Below, piece by piece: positions 54,792 through 63,436 of a DNA stretch of 64,000 nucleotides. Made by a program: the position numbers and the translations under genes. Position 1 is the first letter of the stretch. Each line of letters opens with the position of its first letter. The notes below the pieces were generated by a model, which was given only the letters and a program-made list of their open reading frames with translations, was not told the origin of the DNA and searched no databases. Origin of the DNA: Gammaproteobacteria bacterium (GTDB lineage: Bacteria; Pseudomonadota; Gammaproteobacteria; Chromatiales; Chromatiaceae); assembly GCA_018812525.1 (NCBI GenBank), contig JAHJDE010000093.1, positions 91,288 through 155,287 of the forward strand, given 5' to 3'.

Positions 54792-55685
54792 ATGAGCGAA
54801 AAGTTTGACATCCCATTTAAGAGCAAAGTGGTCCCCGCCGTCCTGGAAGAGGGCGCCCGGATCAGATTCCGTTGCCACAAGGAGATCTCCTGCTTCAATG
54901 CCTGTTGCCGGAACGCCGATATCACTCTGACCCCCTATGATGTGATCCGCCTGAAGCAGCGGTTGGGCCTGGGCTCTGCTGAGGTCCTCAGGGAACATAG
55001 CCTGCCCTTTGAAATGGACAATCATGGGCTTCCCGGCATCAAGATGAAGACTTCGGATAGCGGTGCCTGCCTCTTCATGCGCGAGGGGGAGGGCTGCTCC
55101 GTCTACGAGGACAGGCCTACCGCCTGCCGATACTATCCCATCGCCATGTTGGCCATGAAGCCCAGTGACGAGCCAACCGAAAGGCATGCCTATAGCCTGG
55201 TCAGGGAGGCCCATTGCAAAGGGCATGAGGAGTCGGCTGAGCAAACCGTTGAGGAATACCGGCGGGCCCAGGGGGTCGCCGAGTACGATGAGATCAATCG
55301 GGATTTTTACCAGCTCATCCTCAAGAAAAAATCCACAGGTCCTGCGGTGGGCCGTCCCTCCGAGACCAGCCTGCAACTCTTCTTCATGGCCTGTTATGAC
55401 ATCGACCGGTTCAAGACCTTTGCCCTGAGCCCATCTTTCCGCGCCTCTTACAAGCTGGATCCGTCGGTATTCGAACAGATCGAAATCGACGACACCTTTG
55501 CCCTGCAATTTTCCATGGCCTTTCTCAAGCAGGTGTTGTTCGGTGAGAAAACCATTGCGGAGCAGGAGGGTGCCTGGGAGAAGCGCGTTGCCGAGCGCAA
55601 GGAAATATGGGAATTACGCCGTCAGGCCGAGATTGCCAGGGCCGAGCAGAAGAAAGAGGAGTTGATGCGGGAAGTGGAGTCCTGA
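54792..55685 (+). CDS. YkgJ-family cysteine-cluster protein
   Basis: 297 aa. The N-terminal half has the YkgJ (CxxxCxxC-type) cysteine cluster: CHKEISCFNACCRN, then CLFMREGEGCSVYEDRPTAC, likely to bind Fe-S or zinc. The last 50 residues are a charged coiled-coil (EKRVAERKEIWELRRQAE). There is no signal peptide. It lies alone between aprBA and the convergent qmo genes, so maturation or regulation of the sulfur-oxidation enzymes is an inference from place only. Confidence 0.82.
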   Translation: MSEKFDIPFKSKVVPAVLEEGARIRFRCHKEISCFNACCRNADITLTPYDVIRLKQRLGLGSAEVLREHSLPFEMDNHGLPGIKMKTSDSGACLFMREGEGCSVYEDRPTACRYYPIAMLAMKPSDEPTERHAYSLVREAHCKGHEESAEQTVEEYRRAQGVAEYDEINRDFYQLILKKKSTGPAVGRPSETSLQLFFMACYDIDRFKTFALSPSFRASYKLDPSVFEQIEIDDTFALQFSMAFLKQVLFGEKTIAEQEGAWEKRVAERKEIWELRRQAEIARAEQKKEELMREVES

Positions 55686-55757
55686 GCATCCAGCAAGCCG
55701 AAGATTCAGGATTGAGGTGAAAAAACCCCGGGTCAATTTCTGGACAGCCTGACCCTG

Positions 55758-55790
55758 AAAAAAAGGCCCTCATAATGAGGGCCTTTTTTT
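55758..55790. terminator. Bidirectional terminator between ykgJ-type gene and hdrB
   Basis: GGCCCTCAT and ATGAGGGCC are flanked by seven A on the left and seven T on the right, so the hairpin ends transcription from both converging genes. A further GGGTCA/TGACCC pairing precedes it. Confidence 0.92.
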
Positions 55791-55810
55791 GAGCCGCTTG
55801 CGACCGTCTG

Positions 55811-56710
55811 TTATTTCTTGGCGATCTCTTCCAGTTGCTTGGCGGAAACCACCTGTCCGTCCAGTGCGGCATCCTTGGCGGAACGGCCGAAGGCAACGGC
55901 CATCAGGCTGGAGTAATAGACCACGGGCATCTTGAACTTGGTGCCATAGGTACTATTGATCTGGTCCTGATAGATCTCCACATTGGCCTGGCAGAGGGGG
56001 CAGGGGGTGACGATCATGTCGGCGCCATGGTCATAGGCGGCCTCGATGATGCCCTTGATCATCTCCTGGGATTTCTCCGGTTCAGAGAAGGCCAGGGCGC
56101 CGCCGCAGCACTGCACCTTCTTTTCATAGGTCGGGATCGATTCGGCACCCAGGGTCTCGACCAGCCGGTCCAGATAGAGGGGGTTCTCGTAGGACTCGCC
56201 GGCGATGCCGAAGGGGCGGTTGGTCTGGCAGCCGACATAGCCCGCGATCTTAAGGCCCTCCAATGGCTTCTTGACCTTGGAGCCTATCTCCGCATACCCG
56301 ATGTCTTCCACCAGGACTTCCGCCATGTGCTTGATCGGTGTGGCATTGTTGAGCTTGAGTCCGGCCTCTGCCAAGGCCTGGCTGGCCTCTGCCATCAGTG
56401 CGCCATCGTGGTGGAAGCGCTCGGCGGCCTCGCGCGTCGCAAGCCAGCAGGCCGCGCAGGTTGCCACTATGTCCTGTCCGGCATTGTGTTGCTCGGAAAG
56501 GGCGATGTTACGGGCCGAAAGGGCCAGCCGAGGCAGGACGCCGCCTCCGCCGTAGCCGATGGATGCCGCACAGCAGTTCCAGTCAGGGATCTCGTTGAGC
56601 TTGATATCAAGCTCCTCGCACATGGTCTGGACGGAGACCAGATAGTTCGAGGAGGATGCGCCCTTCTGGGAGGAACAGCCCGGATAGAAGGAATATTCAC
56701 GCTTTGCCAT
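55811..56710 (-). CDS. HdrB-like subunit of the Qmo complex (CCG-domain protein)
   Basis: 299 aa heterodisulfide reductase subunit B family protein with two CCG cysteine-rich domains. The first runs from YPGCSSQKGA through WNCCAAS to CAACW. The second has GYVGCQTN, CCGGALAF and CPLCQAN. Such domains bind non-cubane Fe-S clusters. With HdrC it replaces the QmoC membrane subunit in many sulfur oxidisers. ATG 56710 has GAGGAG nine bases upstream; the frame above it extends into hdrC only. It is the last gene of qmoA-qmoB-hdrC-hdrB. Confidence 0.93.
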   Translation of the reverse strand: MAKREYSFYPGCSSQKGASSSNYLVSVQTMCEELDIKLNEIPDWNCCAASIGYGGGGVLPRLALSARNIALSEQHNAGQDIVATCAACWLATREAAERFHHDGALMAEASQALAEAGLKLNNATPIKHMAEVLVEDIGYAEIGSKVKKPLEGLKIAGYVGCQTNRPFGIAGESYENPLYLDRLVETLGAESIPTYEKKVQCCGGALAFSEPEKSQEMIKGIIEAAYDHGADMIVTPCPLCQANVEIYQDQINSTYGTKFKMPVVYYSSLMAVAFGRSAKDAALDGQVVSAKQLEEIAKK

Positions 56711-56723
56711 CAGTGCCGTCTCC

Positions 56724-57350
56724 TCATTTACCGTATTTCGCGATGCGCGCGTCTTCAAGTTCCTGCGCCTTTCTGATCATCTTTTGCAGGCCGGAAACAT
56801 CCTTGACGCCGTGGCCGCCGAAGAATTCGACAGCGTTCATGCGCTTGGCCTTTATCATGTTCTGCCCCAGTTTCATGTTGGCCAGGGAGTTCTTGATGCC
56901 CTGCACAAAGCCATCCTTGTAATAGAGGGAGAGGCCAAGCTTCAGTTCGTTGACTCGGCCGGCCTTCATCATGTTGTCCCAGAAAATCTGGGCGAATGCC
57001 ATGGTCGGCTGTCCCTTTGGTGCCAGGCCAAGGCGTCTCGCATAATGGGCCAGGCCGTGCATGATGTGGGTGATGGGCAGCTCGCGGGGACAGCGGACGA
57101 TGCAGTTGTAGCAGGAGGTGCACATCCACATCGCGTCGGAGCTGAGCACTGCCTCGCGCTGGCCGGCACGGATCATCATGAAGATTTCCTGCGGGGGGTG
57201 TGCCCAGTGCTTGCCGAGGGGGCAAGAACCCGAGCAGACGCCACACTGCATGCACATCTTCACCCATTCGCCTTCTTCGACATTTGCTTCGACTTCCTTG
57301 AGGAAGCTGTTGCGATACTTTTCGATCATGTTTTGATTGAGGTCGCTCAT
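56724..57350 (-). CDS. HdrC-like subunit of the Qmo complex (4Fe-4S protein)
   Basis: 208 aa soluble iron-sulfur protein. Two clusters are bound by CMQCGVCSGSCP and CTSCYNCIVRCP. The remainder is helical. It matches the N-terminal half of QmoC but lacks the cytochrome b-like membrane part. It probably links QmoB to HdrB. The start is ATG 57350 with AAGGGAG upstream; 12 nt separate it from qmoB. Confidence 0.93.
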   Translation of the reverse strand: MSDLNQNMIEKYRNSFLKEVEANVEEGEWVKMCMQCGVCSGSCPLGKHWAHPPQEIFMMIRAGQREAVLSSDAMWMCTSCYNCIVRCPRELPITHIMHGLAHYARRLGLAPKGQPTMAFAQIFWDNMMKAGRVNELKLGLSLYYKDGFVQGIKNSLANMKLGQNMIKAKRMNAVEFFGGHGVKDVSGLQKMIRKAQELEDARIAKYGK

Positions 57351-57362
57351 CTGCGGGCTCCC

Positions 57363-59645
57363 TTAGAACTTGAACGGGCTTTGGCCGATACGGGCGATGG
57401 TATCGGCCATATCGTTAATCAGCTTGGGTGCGCGCTCTATGTCGGTGATAGCCACTTCGTAGAGAGCGACACGCTCGGGTTCGAGGTTGAGCGAGGAGAG
57501 GGTATCCCCGACCTTGCTCATGCGCTCGGCAGCTATGGCGGAACCCCGCACAAAGTGACACTGGTAGTCGTCGTCACGGCGGCAACCCATCAACACCACG
57601 CCATCGTAACCGCTGTTCAGCGAGTCGGTAATCCAGGAGAGGTTGATTGACCCCAGGCAGCGAACCGGGATGACGCGCGCCCAGGGGGTTAGCTCCCTGC
57701 CCGACATGGATGCCTGGTCGAGGGCCGGATAGGCATCGTTTTCACAGGCGAACACCAGGACGCGCGGCTTTTCGGCGAACTCGTCCGGGATATTGCAGTT
57801 CTTGATCTGCTGATTGACCGATTCGACCGAATAGTTCTCGAAGGAGATGACGCGGACTGGGCAGGCACCCATGCAGGTCCCGCAACGGCGGCAGCGGGCC
57901 TCGTTGTAGAGTGGGTAGCCCTTATCATCCTCATTGATGGCGCCAAAGGGGCATTCAACCGTGCAGCGTTTGCATTGGGTGCAGCCTTCCTTGCGGAAAC
58001 TGGGGAAACTCAGATCGCCGGAACGGGGATGGGCCGCGCGGCCAAGACCGGCGTTTTCAACCGCCTGGATTGCCTTCATGGCGGCGCCGGCGGCATCATC
58101 CATGGCCTGCTGGATGTCCATGGGTCGACGCACGGGGCCAGCGGCGTAGATGCCGGTGCGCCGGGTCTCATAGGGGAAACAGATGAAGTGGGAGTCGGTA
58201 AATCCGTGACGCAGGTGCGGCAGGTCTGTACCTTGACGGTAGCTGAGATTCAGGATGGACGGCGGGGCCACTTCCAGTGCCTTTCTCAGCGTCTCTTTCT
58301 CGCTGGAGCCTTCCGCAGCCTCATCGAAGGCGAGTTGGGCATAGGGATCGGGGCCGGAATTGGCGACAATGCCAGTGGCCAGAACCACCAGGTCACAGGT
58401 TATTTCAGTGGCTTCGTTCAGGATCAGGTCCTGGAACCTGACCAACAGGCTGCTGCCTGGAACAACCTCAGTGGCCTTGCCCTTGGAGAAGGTCACCATC
58501 TTCTGCTGGCCGGCGCGGTAGAAGTCTTCACCGGCCGCGCCAGGGGTGCGTAGGTCATCAAAGAGGATGGTGGCGTCGCAGCCGGGATTCTGGTCCTTGA
58601 AATAGATCGCCTGCTTGATGGAAGTGGTACAGCAGAAGCCGGAGCAGTAAGGGAGGTGTGCCTCCCTCTCGGACCGTTGCCCGGCGCACTGGATGAAGGC
58701 GACGCTCTGAACCTCTTTTCCATCGGACGGACGCCTGATCGGGCCGTTGCCGGCCTCTTTCGCCAGCTGTTCCAGTTCCAGGTTGGTGACCACGTCGGGG
58801 CTCGCGCCGTAGGCAAATTCGCCGAGCTGGCCGGCATCGTATGGCTTGAAGCCCGAAGCCTGGATGATGGCGCCGAAGTCGGCGGAAATGGTCGGGCCGG
58901 AGGCGGTAGCAATTTCTACGGAGAAACGACCGGGCGCGCCGGAGGTCTTGGCTACTGTGCTATTAAGCTGCACCGAGATGTTGCCGGCAGATTCAATGCG
59001 CGTGATCAGCTCAGCGACATTGTTGTCGACCGGCTGCGGCAGATCGGCGGTGCGGCTGTTGGTGGTGCCAATGGCTGCGGCGCGATGGGGTACCCGCTTG
59101 TGCAGAAGGGCGGCATGGCCACCCAGGGCACCGCTTTTCTCGACCAAGGTGACTGGGTAGCCCGCCGCGGCGGCTTCCAGAGACGCAGTCATGCCGGTTA
59201 CGCCACCACCCACGACCAGGATGTTTTTGTTCAGGCTTTGCTCGCCAGAGGATGAGGGTTTGTTGATGGTCCTCAGCTCGGCGCAGGCCATGCGGATGTA
59301 ATCCTCGGCCATCTCTTGGGTTGTTTCGCCGTTTTCGTCCGTTGCGGGGCGTACCCAGATGACCCCTTCACGCAGATTGGCGCGGGTCATGGCCGCCTCG
59401 GGGAAGTTGAAGGCCTCGACCTTGGCGCGGCGAGAGCAGGCGGCGATCATGATATGGGTGGCGCCTTCGGTGATGTCGTCCTTGATCATCTTTACGCCCT
59501 CGGCGTTGCACAGCATCTCGTGCTGCTTGCACTCCTGGAGTTTGCCTTCACGTTTTGCGGTGGACAAGAGCTGTTTGGCATCAAGGCGATCGCCAATGCC
59601 GCATCCGGTGCAGAGGTAACCCACTAATTTCTTTTCGGCAGACAC
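57363..59645 (-). CDS. qmoB: Quinone-interacting oxidoreductase subunit QmoB
   Basis: 760 aa flavo-iron-sulfur protein related to HdrA. It has an N-terminal CTGCGIGDRL motif, the FAD dinucleotide fold ILVVGGGVTGMTASLEAAAAG, and the HdrA-type cysteines CAGQRSEREAHLPYCSGFCC. Two 4Fe-4S motifs follow (CTQCKRCTVECP, CRRCGTCMGACP). The C-terminal MvhD-like domain begins ACENDAYPALDQ. It starts with GTG at 59645 (GGAGGG upstream), 3 nt after qmoA. Subunits A and B carry electrons from AprBA. Confidence 0.95.
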   Translation of the reverse strand: MSAEKKLVGYLCTGCGIGDRLDAKQLLSTAKREGKLQECKQHEMLCNAEGVKMIKDDITEGATHIMIAACSRRAKVEAFNFPEAAMTRANLREGVIWVRPATDENGETTQEMAEDYIRMACAELRTINKPSSSGEQSLNKNILVVGGGVTGMTASLEAAAAGYPVTLVEKSGALGGHAALLHKRVPHRAAAIGTTNSRTADLPQPVDNNVAELITRIESAGNISVQLNSTVAKTSGAPGRFSVEIATASGPTISADFGAIIQASGFKPYDAGQLGEFAYGASPDVVTNLELEQLAKEAGNGPIRRPSDGKEVQSVAFIQCAGQRSEREAHLPYCSGFCCTTSIKQAIYFKDQNPGCDATILFDDLRTPGAAGEDFYRAGQQKMVTFSKGKATEVVPGSSLLVRFQDLILNEATEITCDLVVLATGIVANSGPDPYAQLAFDEAAEGSSEKETLRKALEVAPPSILNLSYRQGTDLPHLRHGFTDSHFICFPYETRRTGIYAAGPVRRPMDIQQAMDDAAGAAMKAIQAVENAGLGRAAHPRSGDLSFPSFRKEGCTQCKRCTVECPFGAINEDDKGYPLYNEARCRRCGTCMGACPVRVISFENYSVESVNQQIKNCNIPDEFAEKPRVLVFACENDAYPALDQASMSGRELTPWARVIPVRCLGSINLSWITDSLNSGYDGVVLMGCRRDDDYQCHFVRGSAIAAERMSKVGDTLSSLNLEPERVALYEVAITDIERAPKLINDMADTIARIGQSPFKF

Positions 59646-59648
59646 TGT

Positions 59649-60929
59649 TTAGCCCTCCGTTCCGGCGACTCGGTTAACGACTTGGATGGCGCGAAGAGCG
59701 GCCCCGGTGGCATGCTGGACGGAACGGTTTACGTCCAGGGCGTCGGAGGCGCTGCCGGCGGCGAAAACGCCACCGTTTTCCGATGCGGGCTCGATGAAGC
59801 CCTCGCGGTTGATCACGATAGGGACCGGGAAGCTGCCCGCTTCGACGCTGGGTTCCATGCCAACGGCCAGGACCACCAGGTCATGGGTGTTGGCATAACG
59901 ATGGTAGCCCTCGGTGTTGACGCCGTGCAGGACCGGGTTAGCCTCCTTGTCCTGAGTGACGGAGGCTACCTTGGACTTGATGAAGCTGACATTGTCCTTG
60001 GCCTTGACCTTGGCATAGAAATCCTCGAACCGGTCAATGGCGCGGATATCAATGTAGTAGACGCTGACCGTTGCGTCGGCGTAGGCATCGGTCACGTAAT
60101 GGCACTGCTTCAGGGTTGCCATGCAACAGATACGCGAGCAGTGGAGCAGGTGATTGCGGTCACGAGAGCCGGCGCACTGGATGAAGGCGACATTCTTCGC
60201 CTCTTTGCCGTCGGAGGGACGGATGATCCTGCCGCCGGTGGGACCGCTGGGGTCGGCCATGCGCTCGAATTCGACATTGGTGATGACGTTCGAGAAGCGG
60301 TCATAGCCATAGGGCTGGATCCGAGCGGCATCATAGGGCTTCCAGCCCGTCGCCCAGACCACGGCGCCGCAGGGAATGCTGATTTCCTCATCCTGCATAT
60401 CGAGGTCGATGGCGTTGTATTTGCAGGCGTCCTTGGCCTTTTGCGCCTCATCGGACCCCAACATAGCGGGATCGATGACGTACCGCATGGGGTGGGCCAT
60501 GGTGTTCGGCAGGTAGGCGCCCTTACGCTTGCTCAGGCCGTAGTCGAATTCGTTGGGGAATTCGGCGCTGACCGCCTTGCCGCACTCGCCGCAGGCCGTG
60601 CAGTTCTCGTTCACATAACGGGGGTTGATCTTGACGGTGGCGGTATAGCTGCCCGCCTCGCCGCTGAGTCCGGTAACCTCGGCCATGGTCAGAATGGTCA
60701 GGTTGGGGTTCATCTTGGCGCGGCGTTGATTGATCTCCAGACCACAGGCAGGGAAGCACAGCTTGGGGAAATACTTGTGAAGCTGGCTTACACGGCCGCC
60801 CAGGTAGGGGCGTTTTTCAACCAGAACGACCTGCTTCCCGGTTTCAGCGGCTTCCAGGGCGGCCGTCATGCCGCTGATGCCACCGCCTACCACCAGAATG
60901 GTCTGATTGGTTGCGACTACTTCCGTCAT
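59649..60929 (-). CDS. qmoA: Quinone-interacting oxidoreductase subunit QmoA
   Basis: 426 aa HdrA-like flavoprotein. The FAD fold starts ILVVGGGISGMTAALEAAETG, the HdrA block is EKRPYLGGRVSQLHKYFP with nearby Cys, and one cluster region reads CAGSRDRNHLLHCSRICC. A single CTACGECGKAV-type Cys group is near residue 115. It is the first gene of the minus-strand qmoAB-hdrCB run, with GGAGGG upstream of ATG 60929. Confidence 0.95.
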   Translation of the reverse strand: MTEVVATNQTILVVGGGISGMTAALEAAETGKQVVLVEKRPYLGGRVSQLHKYFPKLCFPACGLEINQRRAKMNPNLTILTMAEVTGLSGEAGSYTATVKINPRYVNENCTACGECGKAVSAEFPNEFDYGLSKRKGAYLPNTMAHPMRYVIDPAMLGSDEAQKAKDACKYNAIDLDMQDEEISIPCGAVVWATGWKPYDAARIQPYGYDRFSNVITNVEFERMADPSGPTGGRIIRPSDGKEAKNVAFIQCAGSRDRNHLLHCSRICCMATLKQCHYVTDAYADATVSVYYIDIRAIDRFEDFYAKVKAKDNVSFIKSKVASVTQDKEANPVLHGVNTEGYHRYANTHDLVVLAVGMEPSVEAGSFPVPIVINREGFIEPASENGGVFAAGSASDALDVNRSVQHATGAALRAIQVVNRVAGTEG

Positions 60930-61256
60930 GGATAACCCTCCGTCACGGATTTGGATTTAGGCTTGTAGCGACGGGGTAGGGCCTATAGAATCCCGACATC
61001 ATCGCTTGGTTATTTTCAGGATGGGGCGCTGATCCCCCCTGATTTTTGAACTGCCAACCATACTCCCCTTCCTCGCGCCCCGCCATAAGGTAGCTGCAGA
61101 AGTTTGATCGAAATTTCAAATACGCTGATAGAACTTGCGTATAGTCTGAGGGCTCAGCAATGCACAAGGCTGTTCATGTCCTCAAGCCCGAGGAAAACCC
61201 CATCGCCGATGGCGGGGGGTGCTGAGCGCGGTCAACGCACTCCCCGCCTCGATTTT
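60930..61256. other. qmoA upstream region with GC-rich hairpin
   Basis: 327 nt without a credible gene. It holds the qmoA promoter, which I could not pin down. Near the metallophosphoesterase end, GGCGGGGGGTGC and GCACTCCCCGCC (61211-61222, 61237-61248) form a 12 bp stem with one G-U pair, probably a terminator for that gene on the minus strand. Confidence 0.5.
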
Positions 61257-62195
61257 CTAGGCACAGCGCAAGCGGTGCAGCGTCACCTCTGGCGGGCAAT
61301 TCAGGCGAACACTGACGATACAGGTCCCCGCACCGACCGAGGTATAGCCAAGCATGTCGTGATAGTGCCAGGGGCCGGAACCCATCTGCCGTGGGCATTT
61401 TGCGTCAAGCGTGACCGGTACCCCGCCGGGAAGGCAGATCTGGCCGCCGTGGGTGTGGCCACAGAGCATCAGATCGAAACCTGCATGGGCGGCTTGGCGA
61501 TAGATCTCCGGGGTATGGGAGAGGAGGATTGATACCGCCTCAGGGGGGACATCCCGGGCTGCCTTCTGGATATTGTCGACACGGTAGTAATGGGCGTCGT
61601 CTATACCCACCAGATAGATCCATTCATCACCACGCTCCAGGCGAATGGCGTCATTGAGCAAGACGCTCACCCCCATCCCCTCCAGCCCCGGCAACATGCG
61701 GATGCTGTCGTGGTTGCCGAGTACGCCATAGATGGGATTGTGCAGGCGGGCGCAGAGGATCTCCATGCCGCGCAAGGCCTCATCGATGGGGCCATAGGTC
61801 TTGGCGCGGTAGTCGCCGGTCAGCACGCAAAGATCGTACTCCAGTTCACCGGCCAGAGCGGCCAGTGCCTGCATGGCCGGTGGGTTCATGTCGGCGTGCA
61901 GGTCGCTGATGTGCAGCAGCGTGAGGCCCTCGAATGTCTGGGGCAGGCCCCTGATGGGCACCTCGTTGAGCCTCACCTGGATATCGAGGGTGTTGCGCCA
62001 GCCGCGCTTGTAAAGGCCCGCGGCCCGCAGAGTTTTGCGAATCAGAGAATGGACCGAGTACCAGTTTTCAGGGTGGAAGAAGTTGATCCCGCCGCCGAAG
62101 ATGCGCGGCTCAGACTCGGACTCAATGCCCAGCCGCTGGCGGGCATGGAGCCGACCGAGGCGCCGTTCAAGCTGTTCGAGCAGATCCTGTTCCAT
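61257..62195 (-). CDS. Metallophosphoesterase (YkuE-like calcineurin fold)
   Basis: 312 aa from ATG 62195. All five metal-site motifs are present: HISDLHAD, TGDYRAK, LGNHDS, LLSHTPE and CGHTHGGQI. The N-terminal 100 residues are family-variable, with no transmembrane helix seen. YkuE-type proteins dephosphorylate or cleave lipid-linked or nucleotide substrates; the substrate here is unknown. Frame above 62195 is rejected because it has no coding character. Confidence 0.9.
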   Translation of the reverse strand: MEQDLLEQLERRLGRLHARQRLGIESESEPRIFGGGINFFHPENWYSVHSLIRKTLRAAGLYKRGWRNTLDIQVRLNEVPIRGLPQTFEGLTLLHISDLHADMNPPAMQALAALAGELEYDLCVLTGDYRAKTYGPIDEALRGMEILCARLHNPIYGVLGNHDSIRMLPGLEGMGVSVLLNDAIRLERGDEWIYLVGIDDAHYYRVDNIQKAARDVPPEAVSILLSHTPEIYRQAAHAGFDLMLCGHTHGGQICLPGGVPVTLDAKCPRQMGSGPWHYHDMLGYTSVGAGTCIVSVRLNCPPEVTLHRLRCA

Positions 62196-62326
62196 ACGTA
62201 GCAATCTAGCCTGGAACCGGCATCGAGGCCAGTGGGGGATGGGCTGACAAACGATCAAATGGCCGTTGCAATGCCACATGGGCGGGGTCATAGTTCCCAC
62301 GTACTTTGCTATCCATCCAGTCGCCG

Positions 62327-63436
62327 ATGAACAAAGAGACCTCTCTCTATCTGGATCTGGTGCGCTTCGTCAGCGCCTTGCTGGTCTTGTTCGCCCATTT
62401 TTCCATGCCCCGCTTCAGCGATGCTGTCCTCGCGGATCTCTACCCGCTTGGACATGGGGCCGTCATCGTTTTCTTCGTGCTGAGCGGTTATGTCATCGCC
62501 TTTGTAGCCGACACCAAGGAGCGGAATCTCTGTTCCTTTGCCATCAGCCGCTTCGCCCGGCTCTACTCGGTGCTGGTGCCCGCCTTGTTGTTGGTGCCGC
62601 TGCTGGATGCCCTGGGACAGTCGGTCAATGCCCTTGTCTACCTGGATCAGACGCGAAGCTCCTATTTTCTGGGGAGATTCCTCGCCCATCTCTTGTTTGT
62701 GCAAGAGTTCTGGTGGGGGAGCGTCAGGTATTTCAGTGACGCTCCCCTCTGGTCGCTGGGCTTCGAGTTTTGGTACTACCTGCTCTTTGCCGTGGCGGTC
62801 TACCTGAACGGACGCAAGCGGCTCCTGCTTCTGCTGGCCGGTTGTCTGCTGGCGGGTCCCAAGATATTGGTGCTGATGCCGCCCTGGCTGCTGGGCGTTG
62901 CCCTGTATCATTTCCACCGGGACCGGCAGTTGTCGCCGCTGTCCGCGAGGGTTTGCTTCCTTGGCTCGCTGATCTTGCTGCCGGCGCTCTTCCCCTATTA
63001 CAGGGCCATCGATTCCGCCCTGGACGCCTTACTGCCCTGGCTGACCTATGAACGGTTCGGCAATGCGGAGGGCTTCATCACCGACTACCTCACCGCCGCC
63101 CTGGTGGGGCTCAATATCCTCGGCATCCCCTACCTGCGGTGGGATCTCTTCCGCCGGGGACTGACCGCGCTGGAGCGGCCCATCCGTTATCTCGCCAATG
63201 GCTCCTTCAGCCTCTACGTCTTTCATTTCCCGCTGCTGCTGTTCTGGGCCGCCATCCGCCAGCACAACCCAGAGAATTTCACCGACCGGGCGATCTTGCT
63301 GGTCCTGACCCTGGTCAGTTGTCTGCTGCTGGCCGAGATTACCGAGAAGCGGAAATATCTCTGGAAGCGCGGTTTGACCTGGCTGTCCCGGATACGTGCC
63401 GGGCGCTTGCCCTGTCCCCAAACGTCTGGGGATTAG
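62327..63436 (+). CDS. Acyltransferase 3 family membrane protein
   Basis: 369 aa integral membrane O-acyltransferase-like protein with about ten hydrophobic segments. It has the family start TSLYLDLVRFVSALLVLFAHF, with the conserved His in the first helix, then GAVIVFFVLSGYVIAF and LWSLGFEFWYYLLF, and YVFHFPLLLFW near the C-terminus. Such enzymes acetylate surface sugars or lipids. No polysaccharide genes are adjacent. ATG 62327 is used over the TTG at 62306. Confidence 0.9.
   Translation: MNKETSLYLDLVRFVSALLVLFAHFSMPRFSDAVLADLYPLGHGAVIVFFVLSGYVIAFVADTKERNLCSFAISRFARLYSVLVPALLLVPLLDALGQSVNALVYLDQTRSSYFLGRFLAHLLFVQEFWWGSVRYFSDAPLWSLGFEFWYYLLFAVAVYLNGRKRLLLLLAGCLLAGPKILVLMPPWLLGVALYHFHRDRQLSPLSARVCFLGSLILLPALFPYYRAIDSALDALLPWLTYERFGNAEGFITDYLTAALVGLNILGIPYLRWDLFRRGLTALERPIRYLANGSFSLYVFHFPLLLFWAAIRQHNPENFTDRAILLVLTLVSCLLLAEITEKRKYLWKRGLTWLSRIRAGRLPCPQTSGD

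Noticed and set aside
55791-56710. A qmoC gene after qmoAB
   Set aside because: The genes downstream of qmoB are HdrC- and HdrB-like without a cytochrome b membrane part, and the run ends at a terminator.
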